Shown here piece by piece: positions 16,539 to 26,322 of a DNA stretch of 32,564 nt. The notes beneath the pieces are model-generated. The model made no database searches. It was not told where the DNA came from and saw only the letters and a program-made list of their open reading frames with translations. Every line of letters starts with the position of its first letter. The first letter of the stretch is position 1. This DNA is from Nitrospinota bacterium (GTDB lineage Bacteria; Nitrospinota; Nitrospinia; Nitrospinales; Nitrospinaceae): the NCBI GenBank assembly GCA_029879645.1, contig JAOUPX010000023.1, positions 1 through 32,564 on the forward strand. Reading direction: 5' to 3'. Made by a program: the position numbers and the translations under genes.

Positions 16539-19500
16539 ATGCACATTCACCGCACATTCACCCAGGGTTTGGACGACGCATACAGCGGCCTGACATTTGT
16601 AGAACGGATTTCGAAAATCATCAATGCCGATGGTTCGGTGGTTTCCGAGATTGATAAGGTTGGTGTGCCCAGTACGTGGTCCCAGGTGGCGGTGGATATC
16701 ATGGCCCAGAAATATTTCCGCAAAGCCGGGGTGCCGGCCCGCACCAAAAAGCGCTATGAGCATGATATTCCCGAATGGCTGTGTCCCTCCGAGCCGGATC
16801 TGGAAGCGCTTTCGCAATTGCCTGAAGAGGAGCGATACGGACGCGAAACCGATTCGCGTCAGGTGTTTCGCCGTCTGGCAGGGTGCTGGACGTATTGGGG
16901 CTGGAAAGAGGGATGCTTCAGCAACGAAGAAGCCGCCCGTTCATATTATGACGATATGCGTTACATGCTGGCCCGCCAGTATGCCGCCCCCAATTCCCCG
17001 CAATGGTTCAACACAGGGTTGAACTGGGCTTACGGCATTGAAGGACCGGCGCAGGGCCACTACTTCACTAATCCGGAAACCGGGCTTCCCGAAAAATCCA
17101 AATCCGCTTACGAGCGTCCGCAGCCACATGCCTGCTTCATTCTTTCAGTGAATGATGACTTGGTGAACGAAGGCGGCATCATGGACCTGTGGAACCAGGA
17201 AGCGCGTCTGTTCAAATACGGATCCGGTACCGGCACCAACTTTTCGAAACTGCGTGGATCGGGAGAGTCTCTTTCCGGCGGCGGCCAGTCGTCCGGCCTG
17301 ATGAGTTTTCTGAAGATCGGTGACCGCGCGGCGGGCGCCATCAAATCCGGAGGCACCACACGCCGCGCCGCCAAGATGGTCACTCTCGATATCGACCATC
17401 CCGACATCGAAGAATTCATCGAATGGAAAGTGAAAGAAGAGCGCAAAGTCGCCGCCCTGGCCGTGGGAAGCAAATTGTGCCGCAAGCATCTTAAGAACGT
17501 TTTACAGTCTTGCTGGGACTGGGACGACGAAGAGAACCGATTTAATATTCACTCCAACAAGAAACTGCGCAAAGCCGTACGCGAAGCGGTGCGCGATTTC
17601 ATTCCTGAAAACTACCTGTACCGCATTATCCAGCTGGGAGAACAGGGTGTGCGCGATATCGTGTTCGAGGAATACGACACCAACTGGACATCGGAGGCCT
17701 ACCAAACCGTTTCGGGGCAGAATTCCAACAACTCGGTGCGCCTGACCAACGATTTTCTGAAAGCGGTCGAAAACGACGGGGACTGGAACCTTACGTCCCG
17801 CACCAGCGGTAAGGCGGTGAAAACCGTAAAGGCCCGCGACTTGTGGGAGAAGGTCAACGAATCTTCCTGGTCCTCCGCCGATCCCGGTGTGCAGTTCGAC
17901 ACCACGGTCAACGAGTGGCATACCTGTCCGGAAGGCGGACGCATCAATGCATCGAATCCCTGTTCGGAATACATGTTTCTGGATGATACGGCGTGTAACC
18001 TGGCCTCCATCAACCTGATCAAATTTTATGATGAAGAGAGCGGGCAATTCGAGGTGGCGCGGTTTATCGATGCCTGCCGGTTGTGGACCCTGACTCTCGA
18101 AATCTCAGTAGCCATGGCGCAGTTTCCGAATAAGTCCATCGCCCAGAAAAGTTTTGAGTACCGCACCCTGGGTCTCGGCTATGCCAATCTCGGAACCCTG
18201 TTGATGGTTCAGGGTATTGCCTACGATTCGAAAGAAGCGTTGGCGATTACCGGTGCCATTACCGCGTTGATGACCGGCACCTCCTACGCCATGTCCGCTG
18301 AAATGGCCGCGGAACTTGGGCCGTTTAAACATTATGAAGCGAATAAGAAGCACATGTTGCGGGTGATCCGCAATCACCGCCGTGCGGCCTACAATTGTGA
18401 TTCGTATGAGTACGAAGGCCTCACCATTTTCCCGCAGGGCATCAATGCTGCGTATTGTCCCGAATACCTGCGGACGGCGGCAGTTGAATCGTGGGATCAT
18501 GCGCTGGAATTGGGCGTGCGCTACGGTTATCGCAACGCGCAGACCACTTGCATCGCTCCAACCGGCACCATCGGTTTGCTGATGGATTGCGACACCACCG
18601 GTATCGAACCCGACTTTGCCCTGGTCAAGTATAAAAAACTGGCGGGCGGCGGGTACTTCAAGATAATCAATCAGTCGGTGCCCATGGCGCTTAAGAGACT
18701 GGGTTACGCGGAACCGGAGATTCACGATATCGTCAGTTACTGTGTGGGTTCAGGCAGTCTGGTTGCCTCGCCGATCATCAACCACAAATCGCTGAAGGCC
18801 AAGGGCTTCACGGACGAAATTCTGGCTCAGGTGGAAAAGGAATTGCCGAAAGCGTTCGACATCACCTTTGCTTTCAACAAACACGTTCTGGGTGAAGCAT
18901 TTTGTCGGGAAATGCTCGGCATTTCCGATGAAATGTTGAATGATTTCAGCTTCAATCTGTTGAAGCACCTGGGTTTCACCGATGAAGATATCTGCAAGGC
19001 CAATGATGCCGTGTGCGGCACCATGACCATCGAAGGGGCGCCTCATCTCAAGGAAGAGCATTATTCCGTTTTCGACTGCGCCAATAAATGCGGCAAGTAC
19101 GGCAAGCGCTTTATCCGCCATGAAGCACACATCCATAAAATGGCGGCGGCTCAACCGTTTATCTCCGGGGCGATTTCCAAGACCATCAACATGCCGAACT
19201 CATCCACCGTCAAGGAAGTGGAAACGGCTCACATGATGTCCTGGAAACTGATGCTCAAGGGAACCGCAGTGTATCGGGACGGTTCCAAGCTCAGCCAGCC
19301 GCTCAACAGCGTGGCGGCAGACGACTTCAAGCTGTCCGAGCTTGAGGATGAAGAGGAGCGAACGCCTCTGAAAGTGGCCGAGCAGATGGTACAGGTGATC
19401 AAGAAACGCCATACCCTTCCGCATCGCCGGAAGGGTTACACTCAGAAAGCCGTGGTCGGCGGTCACAAAGTGTATCTGCGCACCGGAGAATACAAGGACG

Positions 19501-20156
19501 GAACGTTGGGTGAAATTTTTATCGACATGCACAAGGAAGGCGCCGCTTACAGAAGCCTGATGAACTGCTTCGCCATTTCCATTTCCCTCGGTCTGCAACA
19601 CGGCGTTCCCCTTGAGGAATTTGTCGACGCCTTCGTCTTTACCCGGTTCGAGCCCAACGGCATCGTTATCGGCAATGACCGAATTTCCATGTCTACTTCG
19701 ACTATTGATTATATTTTCCGGGAGCTTGCCATCAATTACCTGGGCCGGAACGATCTGGCCCAGGTAACTCCTGACGATTTGCGTTCCGACGCGCTTCAGA
19801 AAAATGAAGAAGTGTCATCGGAAGATGATGAGGAAGCAGGCGAAGGCACGATTATCGACTTGGATCTGGGGATTGACGAGGATACTCCGCCCACGGACGC
19901 CCCTCCTCAAACTTCAGAAGCGGATTCGCGCCCGGTTGCCGGTAACGGTAATGGAACCTCTAATGGTGGTAATGTAACGTCGACGGCCATGGGGACACTG
20001 GTTTTAAACCAACGAGGTTTGAAAAACGGATCCGCGCTGGCCAAATTAAAAGGGTATGAGGGTGACCCGTGCGGCGAGTGCGGACAACTCACTCTGGTTC
20101 GAAACGGCACCTGCCTGAAATGTTTGTCCTGCGGTGCAACATCCGGGTGTTCATGA
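16539..20156 (+). CDS. nrdJ: Adenosylcobalamin-dependent (class II) ribonucleoside-diphosphate reductase
   Basis: [71 protein letters not shown]-terminal Cys-rich [34 protein letters not shown] at 16539 with GGAGAG SD preferred to the TTG at 16527. Confidence 0.95.
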   Translation: MHIHRTFTQGLDDAYSGLTFVERISKIINADGSVVSEIDKVGVPSTWSQVAVDIMAQKYFRKAGVPARTKKRYEHDIPEWLCPSEPDLEALSQLPEEERYGRETDSRQVFRRLAGCWTYWGWKEGCFSNEEAARSYYDDMRYMLARQYAAPNSPQWFNTGLNWAYGIEGPAQGHYFTNPETGLPEKSKSAYERPQPHACFILSVNDDLVNEGGIMDLWNQEARLFKYGSGTGTNFSKLRGSGESLSGGGQSSGLMSFLKIGDRAAGAIKSGGTTRRAAKMVTLDIDHPDIEEFIEWKVKEERKVAALAVGSKLCRKHLKNVLQSCWDWDDEENRFNIHSNKKLRKAVREAVRDFIPENYLYRIIQLGEQGVRDIVFEEYDTNWTSEAYQTVSGQNSNNSVRLTNDFLKAVENDGDWNLTSRTSGKAVKTVKARDLWEKVNESSWSSADPGVQFDTTVNEWHTCPEGGRINASNPCSEYMFLDDTACNLASINLIKFYDEESGQFEVARFIDACRLWTLTLEISVAMAQFPNKSIAQKSFEYRTLGLGYANLGTLLMVQGIAYDSKEALAITGAITALMTGTSYAMSAEMAAELGPFKHYEANKKHMLRVIRNHRRAAYNCDSYEYEGLTIFPQGINAAYCPEYLRTAAVESWDHALELGVRYGYRNAQTTCIAPTGTIGLLMDCDTTGIEPDFALVKYKKLAGGGYFKIINQSVPMALKRLGYAEPEIHDIVSYCVGSGSLVASPIINHKSLKAKGFTDEILAQVEKELPKAFDITFAFNKHVLGEAFCREMLGISDEMLNDFSFNLLKHLGFTDEDICKANDAVCGTMTIEGAPHLKEEHYSVFDCANKCGKYGKRFIRHEAHIHKMAAAQPFISGAISKTINMPNSSTVKEVETAHMMSWKLMLKGTAVYRDGSKLSQPLNSVAADDFKLSELEDEEERTPLKVAEQMVQVIKKRHTLPHRRKGYTQKAVVGGHKVYLRTGEYKDGTLGEIFIDMHKEGAAYRSLMNCFAISISLGLQHGVPLEEFVDAFVFTRFEPNGIVIGNDRISMSTSTIDYIFRELAINYLGRNDLAQVTPDDLRSDALQKNEEVSSEDDEEAGEGTIIDLDLGIDEDTPPTDAPPQTSEADSRPVAGNGNGTSNGGNVTSTAMGTLVLNQRGLKNGSALAKLKGYEGDPCGECGQLTLVRNGTCLKCLSCGATSGCS

Positions 20157-20194
20157 TTTAACCCTCCGAATCGTCCGGAGCATCGTGGCTTAAG

Positions 20195-20240
20195 GGCCAG
20201 ATCCTTATTTACCCTGCCAAAGTAAGGATCTGGCCTTTTC
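20195..20240 (+). terminator. Rho-independent terminator of nrdJ
   Basis: 13-bp perfect stem GGCCAGATCCTTA...TAAGGATCTGGCC followed by TTTT. Confidence 0.85.
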
Positions 20241-20256
20241 TTATAAAATGATTATT

Positions 20257-21258
20257 TTAAAATCCGCTTTCGTTCTGAAGCGGATTTTTTATTGGGGCGT
20301 TGCTTTCGGTCAGCGCCGATTTGGCGCACCGAAAACCGAAGGTGGGATTGCTCAAATTGAAGTTCACCAGATTACGATAGGAGATGGTGGCCATGTGCGG
20401 CGGGCTCCGCCAGCTCCCTCCCTTCACCAGATAGCGAGAGTTTCCCGCCGGTTCCGCCTGCGATTCAGTCAGCGGCGAAAGCGCCACCGTGGTGCTGACC
20501 CATTCCCACACGTTACCGATCATGTCCAAAGCCCCGAGGGGGCTGGCTCCATGGGGAAACGAACCAGAGGGTGCGGCATTGACAAAACCATCCCCGCCGC
20601 CCTGAAGGTTTCCGGACCTCTCCAGAGGTTGATTGCCCCAGGGGAATTTATTTTCCGTGGAGCCGCGGGCGGCAGCTTCCCATTCCGTTTCCGTGGGCAG
20701 GCGTTTCCCTGCCCACTGGCAATATTGTTGCGCCTGGGTCCAGGTGATCCCCATGGCCGGACATTGTGGGCATTCCATGCCATCGGTATAAATCAATTCG
20801 ACATAGTCCGGCTGGAATTGTTTGAATTGAAAAACCGTAATTTCCGTCCGGTCGATAAAAAATTCGCGGAGACTTTTACGGGCAAGCCGGTTGTTTTGCC
20901 CTACCACCAGAGCCGAAACGTTATCTGACGGAACCCAGTAAACCCCGGCAGGAACACGAACCATCACTGATTGATCCTTATGATGAATCACTTCAGGAAG
21001 AGCAAACGTTCTTGGGGTTCTTGGGGGAGAGGGAGATTTGACAGCCGGTCGGCTGTAACGAACCGGGGGGCTGGGTGGGGGTTGTTGCGGAACCGGTTCG
21101 GGAGGAGAAGCGGGAAGGGTTTTCCCAGGTTCATGTGTGGCTTCGGGAAACAGGGTTCCAGGCCGGGTTCTTTTGTGGGCGCGTGTTTGTGGTTCTGGGG
21201 GCGTCGTACAGCCGAAAACGAAAAGAACCGTCAACAGCAGGATTCCCGCAACTCTCAC
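20257..21258 (-). CDS. SUMF1-fold (formylglycine-generating-enzyme-like) lipoprotein
   Basis: GTG start overlapping the upstream TPR gene's stop (GTGA). Lipobox LFVFGC; VRVPAGVYWVPSD, CQWAGKRLPTETEWEAAARG, FPWGNQ, DMIGNVWEWV, LVKGGSWRSPP, FGFRCAKS. Confidence 0.85.
   Translation of the reverse strand: MRVAGILLLTVLFVFGCTTPPEPQTRAHKRTRPGTLFPEATHEPGKTLPASPPEPVPQQPPPSPPVRYSRPAVKSPSPPRTPRTFALPEVIHHKDQSVMVRVPAGVYWVPSDNVSALVVGQNNRLARKSLREFFIDRTEITVFQFKQFQPDYVELIYTDGMECPQCPAMGITWTQAQQYCQWAGKRLPTETEWEAAARGSTENKFPWGNQPLERSGNLQGGGDGFVNAAPSGSFPHGASPLGALDMIGNVWEWVSTTVALSPLTESQAEPAGNSRYLVKGGSWRSPPHMATISYRNLVNFNLSNPTFGFRCAKSALTESNAPIKNPLQNESGF
20259..20288 (-). terminator. Hairpin overlapping the 3' end of the SUMF1 lipoprotein gene
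   Basis: 11-bp stem AAAATCCGCTT-tcgttctg-AAGCGGATTTT; on the minus strand it spans the last codons and stop, followed by T-rich sequence. Confidence 0.55.
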
Positions 21259-21677
21259 TGCGATTCTTTCTCCTCTTTCATGTATTGATCCATTTTCTTT
21301 TTCAGTCGGCGGTAGGTTGTGAATTCTTTCTCCGCTTTTTCCTTTTGGCCCATCTGCTCGTAAGTGTATCCCAGGCTGTAATGGGCATCCACGAAGGTGG
21401 GGTCTAATTGAAGTGTCTTTAAGAAAACTTTTTCCGCAAGGTCATACTTCTTGCGGAAATTATGGATGCCGCCCAGTCCGTAATAGCCTTTCGGATTTTT
21501 TGGGTTTTTGTCGATGGCATTCTGGAACGCGCGTTCCGCTCCTTCGTAGTCCTGCTCCTCCACTTTGGACAGCCCTTCCCGGTAGTAATCCTCACTGCTT
21601 TTATCCGAGCATTGCGGTAAAATCAGAACCAGTACGCTGAGTAGGCAGAAGGAAAAGAGAATTCGGATAGGGGGCAC
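21255..21677 (-). CDS. TPR repeat protein, putative lipoprotein
   Basis: TPR units EDYYREGLSKVEEQDYEGAERAFQNAIDKNPKNPKGYYGLGGIHNFRKKYDLAEKVFLKTLQLDPTFVDAHYSLGYTYEQMG. GTG at 21677 gives a signal-like PPIRILFSFCLLSVLVLILPQC; the ORF extends to a TTG at 21809 (start uncertain). Confidence 0.75.
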   Translation of the reverse strand: MPPIRILFSFCLLSVLVLILPQCSDKSSEDYYREGLSKVEEQDYEGAERAFQNAIDKNPKNPKGYYGLGGIHNFRKKYDLAEKVFLKTLQLDPTFVDAHYSLGYTYEQMGQKEKAEKEFTTYRRLKKKMDQYMKEEKESQ

Positions 21678-21836
21678 GGGAGGCCTTAATGTATATGGTT
21701 TTCCGGAAAGAGAGTCGCCTGGTGGGGCATCCGGATTGTCAAATAGACTATCAAAAATAATAACACCATTATTGGGTTTCCGCCAGAACAACCCCTCCGC
21801 GTGTTCCAACGGATTGGTTAAGGGTGCATCACATAA

Positions 21837-23120
21837 ATGGAATTTAATTTATATTGGATAGCCTTTGGCATCGGAGTGTTGTTGGTTGGCCTGTTGGCGG
21901 TATTGACCGTCAAAGGCTATGGCATTCTGCAGGTGCGATGGCTGAATATCTCTCGCTTGCGTGTTCTGCAGCAACGCGAGTCCACTGCATCTGATCCCAA
22001 AGAGCGGGAGGCTTTGCAGATGGTGATCGGGCGCTGTCAGAGTTTGCGTGCCCGGTGGGTCCTGGGCGAAGCGGATTTGTCCCTGATAGAAAGCACGCGC
22101 AGCCTGGTGCACGACATCGCCGAGGTCTATTATCCTCAGTCCTCCCAGCCACTTGCCGAAGCCCGCATTGATAAAGTCCTCGATGCTTTTCTCGAAATGA
22201 AAACGCATATCGTGCAGTTGACCCGGTTGAAGGGCATACGCGAATGGACCCGTTTTCGCCTGCGTCATCTGGTCTGGCTGTCGGAAGCCTGGGCGCGAAA
22301 AACGCAGTGGGAACAAACACCCACCGTAAAGACCGTGCGCCGCCTCAAAATGGTTCCCATCGTTAAATGGATATATACGGCCTTCCGCTCACTGGATCTG
22401 GTTTTCTGGTCGCTGAAAATGACGGTGTATTTTTTATATGACATCGTGTTTAAAATTTTTCTCATTCGATGGACTCTGCTGGTGGGTGAGACCGCCATCC
22501 GGGTGTACAGCGACCGGGAGCCGGGAGAGGATATTTCCCCGGAAGAACTGTTGGAGGAAATGGATACCCTGCCGGATCAGAAGGAATTTAAAGAGGAGGG
22601 ATTGAGGCCGGATGTGAAGGAACGGGTGGACGCTTCACGCAAAGCCATATTATTTCATCTGGGGGTGATGCGCTGGCCGGCAGCGCGTCAGCGCTACAAT
22701 TTACTGGTGAAGGATATCGCGGGCATCCATCATCCGCAGGCGGATCAACCGTTGTATGAAGCCAGGCTATATGATCTTTTAATCGGTTTTTCGCGGCTCG
22801 CGGAGGATATTGTGAATTTGAAAACCAAACCGGTGATCCATAAAATGCTTCGACTACGTTTGTCCCACCTTCTTAAAGTGAAGGACGCTACGGATTGGGC
22901 GTTGGAAAACCAGCTGGTAGACCTGGCAAGAAAATACAAGCTGGGTACAGCAGTGAAGTATTCAGCCCTCATTTACAAGGCCTTCAAAAAGGGGCATCCG
23001 GGAATTTTATTCAGGGATGTGGCGCTGACGCTCACCCGGGAAGCCGGCAAGCGGTGGGTGCTGGTTTACCTCCACGACAAGATCGCCGTGGAAGCGGACT
23101 GGATTTTCAAGCCGAAATAA
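21837..23120 (+). CDS. Membrane protein of unknown function with internal duplication
   Basis: N-terminal TM helix; duplicated segment LV(H/K)DIA....PQ..QPL.EAR; hydrophobic central stretch; no family recognised. Confidence 0.7.
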   Translation: MEFNLYWIAFGIGVLLVGLLAVLTVKGYGILQVRWLNISRLRVLQQRESTASDPKEREALQMVIGRCQSLRARWVLGEADLSLIESTRSLVHDIAEVYYPQSSQPLAEARIDKVLDAFLEMKTHIVQLTRLKGIREWTRFRLRHLVWLSEAWARKTQWEQTPTVKTVRRLKMVPIVKWIYTAFRSLDLVFWSLKMTVYFLYDIVFKIFLIRWTLLVGETAIRVYSDREPGEDISPEELLEEMDTLPDQKEFKEEGLRPDVKERVDASRKAILFHLGVMRWPAARQRYNLLVKDIAGIHHPQADQPLYEARLYDLLIGFSRLAEDIVNLKTKPVIHKMLRLRLSHLLKVKDATDWALENQLVDLARKYKLGTAVKYSALIYKAFKKGHPGILFRDVALTLTREAGKRWVLVYLHDKIAVEADWIFKPK

Positions 23121-23141
23121 ATATTTTCGTTGGGTATGGAG

Positions 23142-24197
23142 TTACCGCTTTGAGGAACTCATTGTTTTTCCCAGGTTAGAAATCTGCGCCACCAATTGAA
23201 TCCTGTCTGACTGCAGGTTCATTCGCTTGTCAATGAGGGTATCGATCTGGACGTTGACGGTTTCAAAGCTTTCATCACCGGGGTATTCGTTCAGCAAGGT
23301 CTGGAAGGCATTGTTGATTTGAAGTTCCACCTTGAAACTGTTATCGAACGACAGGATCAGGGACTGAAAAATTTTCTTGAAGTCCTGAGAAATATTAAAT
23401 TTGAACTTGTTGGTTTCCGCCCAGCTATTTAAAGTATCGGCGCCCTGTTCTACAGCCTTTTTGGAGGAGTCCAGTTCCATGCTGGCAATTTTGACGAACG
23501 ATGCGCCGTCTTCCGGAACGTAGTTGGAAACACCTGTTACTTCGGGAACTTCTATCTCGGCGATCCGCGCCTTGATGAGATAAACCAGACTCTGGTTGGA
23601 ATGAACGATGGATTTGAATAAATGATACGATGGGTTGTTTTGTTCCAGTTGTGCCATCCGAAGTTTTAGCAGGGCGTTTTCACCTTCCAGGGCCCGAATG
23701 ATGGTTCGGCGGGACCGCAAATCGAATTGATTCACCACCGATAAATCCCGGGTCAGGCTGGCCTCAAAGAGATTGTAGGAATCGTCAATCGATTGCCGGA
23801 TCGTCTGGCTGTATTCTTCCAGATAGTTGTTGAATTCATCCACCTGTCCGTTGAACCTCTGTGTTTTAAAGTTGGGCTGGTAGAGAGCGCCCAGCTTTCC
23901 GCTGGCTGATTTGAATTTTTCTTCAATGAGGATTCCCAGTTTACGTTTTCTTTCCAGAGCGTCGGTTTCATTAATGGACTCCATCAATACTGCCTGGCTA
24001 AGGTCGTCGATGGAAGAAGCCTGAGTGAAAATTTCGGTTAATTCGTTATACAGGCCCGTGGAGCCTTCAAGATAGTGGGTATATTCCTGCAGATCATGAA
24101 ATAATTCTGCACTTGGCCTGGGGGCGGCGAAAAGATTATTGCTGAATAAAAGAATGCAGAATATAACGATGCTGACACGGGCATTTCGACGCTTCAT
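23142..24197 (-). CDS. Exported helical/coiled-coil-like protein of unknown function
   Basis: Internal ATG gives signal peptide MKRRNARVSIVIFCILLFSNNLFAAPRP; remainder Gln/Glu/Leu-rich and helical-looking. Confidence 0.65.
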   Translation of the reverse strand: MKRRNARVSIVIFCILLFSNNLFAAPRPSAELFHDLQEYTHYLEGSTGLYNELTEIFTQASSIDDLSQAVLMESINETDALERKRKLGILIEEKFKSASGKLGALYQPNFKTQRFNGQVDEFNNYLEEYSQTIRQSIDDSYNLFEASLTRDLSVVNQFDLRSRRTIIRALEGENALLKLRMAQLEQNNPSYHLFKSIVHSNQSLVYLIKARIAEIEVPEVTGVSNYVPEDGASFVKIASMELDSSKKAVEQGADTLNSWAETNKFKFNISQDFKKIFQSLILSFDNSFKVELQINNAFQTLLNEYPGDESFETVNVQIDTLIDKRMNLQSDRIQLVAQISNLGKTMSSSKR

Positions 24198-24445
24198 AAC
24201 CTGTTTTCCTTGGACGGGGGAAACATCCGGAAGTTTGAATCTTTGAGGACTCTGTGGTCCGGTGCAGGGTGACTTGTATCCAAACAATATTCTGTTTCCC
24301 GTTTTTATTGAACGATTCCATTAGGATAAGTAAGGAGAGAACGCTTGGCAAACATTATTTTGGAATGTAATTGTAAATATGATAGCGTTGGTCGGTAACT
24401 TATTGATATGATGTATGCAGTTTTTTTTGTGGGCAAAAAAAAAGT

Positions 24446-25300
24446 TTATTCTAATCGACTGCCGGAGGGGGGACGTAAACAATACGAAACGCGTACTTCA
24501 CTGGCATAGACATCCGCCCAGTGGGAGGCTTTTTTTTGTTCGGGGGTCCACAGGTCTCTCCAGTCACAGGGTTTCAGGACATATTTGTCCCATCCCAGAA
24601 TTTTGTACTCCAAGCCTAGAACCTGAAACCAGATTTCCAGCAGAGCGCGGCTCGGGAAGGTGGTCAGGGAGAGTTCCTTGCCTTTATAAGGAAAGGCGTT
24701 GGGAAGCCGATAATCTTTTTTCTCAGATTGCGTCAATGAAGTCAGCAGGATCGGAAGGTTCAGTGCTTCATCGCTGATATTGGGATAATACTGGAGAGCG
24801 TCCTTGCCTTGCAGGGCGGCATAGCGGGCGGTAAAGGTATCGAGGAGAATACATCGTCGGGCCACTCGCGCCATCAATTTCAGAAGACGCAGGGGCTCCA
24901 CTACGTAATACAGGAGACCGAAACAGAATACGGTATCGAAGCTATCCGGTTCGCAAGCTTCTAAAAACTCAAAAGCATCTTTCACTTCAAACCGGTAAGA
25001 ATCATTGGGAACCTGCATTCGTTGGAACAAATCCACCCCCTTGCGGACCATGGACTCTTCGGTATCCACACCGTAAACATGGCGGGCACCGAGTTGCAGA
25101 GCGGCATAAGCGAAGGTACCCATATGCGAGGCCAGGTCCAGAACCCGGCAATCGCGGAGGTCGCCGGTATGACTGGCCAGCAGAGTGTCTACCCGGCCAT
25201 TGAGGCACTCGTAATGATACGGGATAGCCCAGCGCTGGCTTCGGCTGTCCTCTTTTAAAAAAGGTGACTCTTCGGTAAAAAGAGGTTGCTGTTGGCTCAA
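24446..25300 (-). CDS. SAM-dependent methyltransferase (class I fold, CmoB/DUF1698-like)
   Basis: CRVLDLASHMGTFAYAALQLGARHVYGVDTEESMV (motif I/II), DSFDTVFCFGLLYYVVEPLRLLKLMARVARRCILLDT. TTG start with AAGGA SD. Confidence 0.78.
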   Translation of the reverse strand: MSQQQPLFTEESPFLKEDSRSQRWAIPYHYECLNGRVDTLLASHTGDLRDCRVLDLASHMGTFAYAALQLGARHVYGVDTEESMVRKGVDLFQRMQVPNDSYRFEVKDAFEFLEACEPDSFDTVFCFGLLYYVVEPLRLLKLMARVARRCILLDTFTARYAALQGKDALQYYPNISDEALNLPILLTSLTQSEKKDYRLPNAFPYKGKELSLTTFPSRALLEIWFQVLGLEYKILGWDKYVLKPCDWRDLWTPEQKKASHWADVYASEVRVSYCLRPPSGSRLE

Positions 25301-25534
25301 TCGTAAGTCCTTGAAATTGGCAAAGTTATGCTTTTGATCATGCTTGTGGCAAACCGCAGTCTCACACGGGCCAATATTATAGCCGAATTAATCGGGAAAT
25401 CAGGTATTCCTTGCAAAAGTCTTGCCTAAGCGATCAACTGGCTTGATAATAAAAGTATAATCCTATTTCACTAAAAACACTTAAATGTCCGGGGTGGACC
25501 TCACTGGACACTCCATTTTCATTTACAGCCTTTT

Positions 25535-26314
25535 ATGAAGTCTATTGCCCGGTCCGATGGACCCAATCAGGAAGAAATCGATCGCAAAAAACTCGAACTG
25601 GAAGAGATGGAGCAGGAACTGGCGGAAAAGGAGCTGGACCTGTCCACTGCCCGGCGGGCGTTGCACCTGTTTGAAACCCGTTACCAGCAAATCGTGGGCG
25701 GAAAGTATGCTGAGTTGGACCGTCTGAAAGCCTCGGTGCTTGATATGGCGACACGCATCCATCCGGAATCCAAGGATTTTCATTCGCAGGCGGAAGCCGC
25801 GCGGGAAAAGGCAGAACAATCCACTCACAACTGGGAAGTGCATCAGGAATTACCCGATACGGAGTTGCCTGAACCCAGCGAGGAATTAAAAAAAATGTTC
25901 CGCGATGCCGCTAAAAAAATCCATCCGGACCTCACTACCGATCCGGAAGAGCGGGAGCGGCGGCATGCACTGATGGCAAGGCTCAATCAGGCTTATGAAT
26001 CGGGAGATATGGAACAGGTTCAGGCTATTCTGAACGACTGGGAAATCAACAGCGACTGGGAAAAGCTGACACCCGGTAAACGGTTGTCCCGCCTGCTGAA
26101 GCAGATAGGCCAGGTGCGTCACCGCTTCAATCAGATTCACACCGAATTGGAGCAACTCAAACTTTCGGAAATGTTTCGTCTCAAGGATTTTGTCGAGAAA
26201 AGTGAAAAGCAGGGAGAGGATGTTCTCTCTGCCATGGTGAAGGATGTCGAAGAAAAAATTCGGAACCTGCGTACTCGAGTAAAAAACCTGGCCATGGACT
26301 GCGCCGAGCTTTAG
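25535..26314 (+). CDS. J-domain-containing (DnaJ-like) coiled-coil protein
   Basis: LKKMFRDAAKKIHPDLTTDPEERERRHALMARLNQAYESGD (HPD motif between helices II and III), flanked by charged coiled-coil-like segments. Confidence 0.75.
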   Translation: MKSIARSDGPNQEEIDRKKLELEEMEQELAEKELDLSTARRALHLFETRYQQIVGGKYAELDRLKASVLDMATRIHPESKDFHSQAEAAREKAEQSTHNWEVHQELPDTELPEPSEELKKMFRDAAKKIHPDLTTDPEERERRHALMARLNQAYESGDMEQVQAILNDWEINSDWEKLTPGKRLSRLLKQIGQVRHRFNQIHTELEQLKLSEMFRLKDFVEKSEKQGEDVLSAMVKDVEEKIRNLRTRVKNLAMDCAEL

Positions 26315-26322
26315 AGAAACGT

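Noticed and set aside
24421-24443. T8-gtgggc-A9 inverted repeat as a terminator
   Set aside because: Only A/T pairing with no GC stem; may contribute to termination but not convincing alone.
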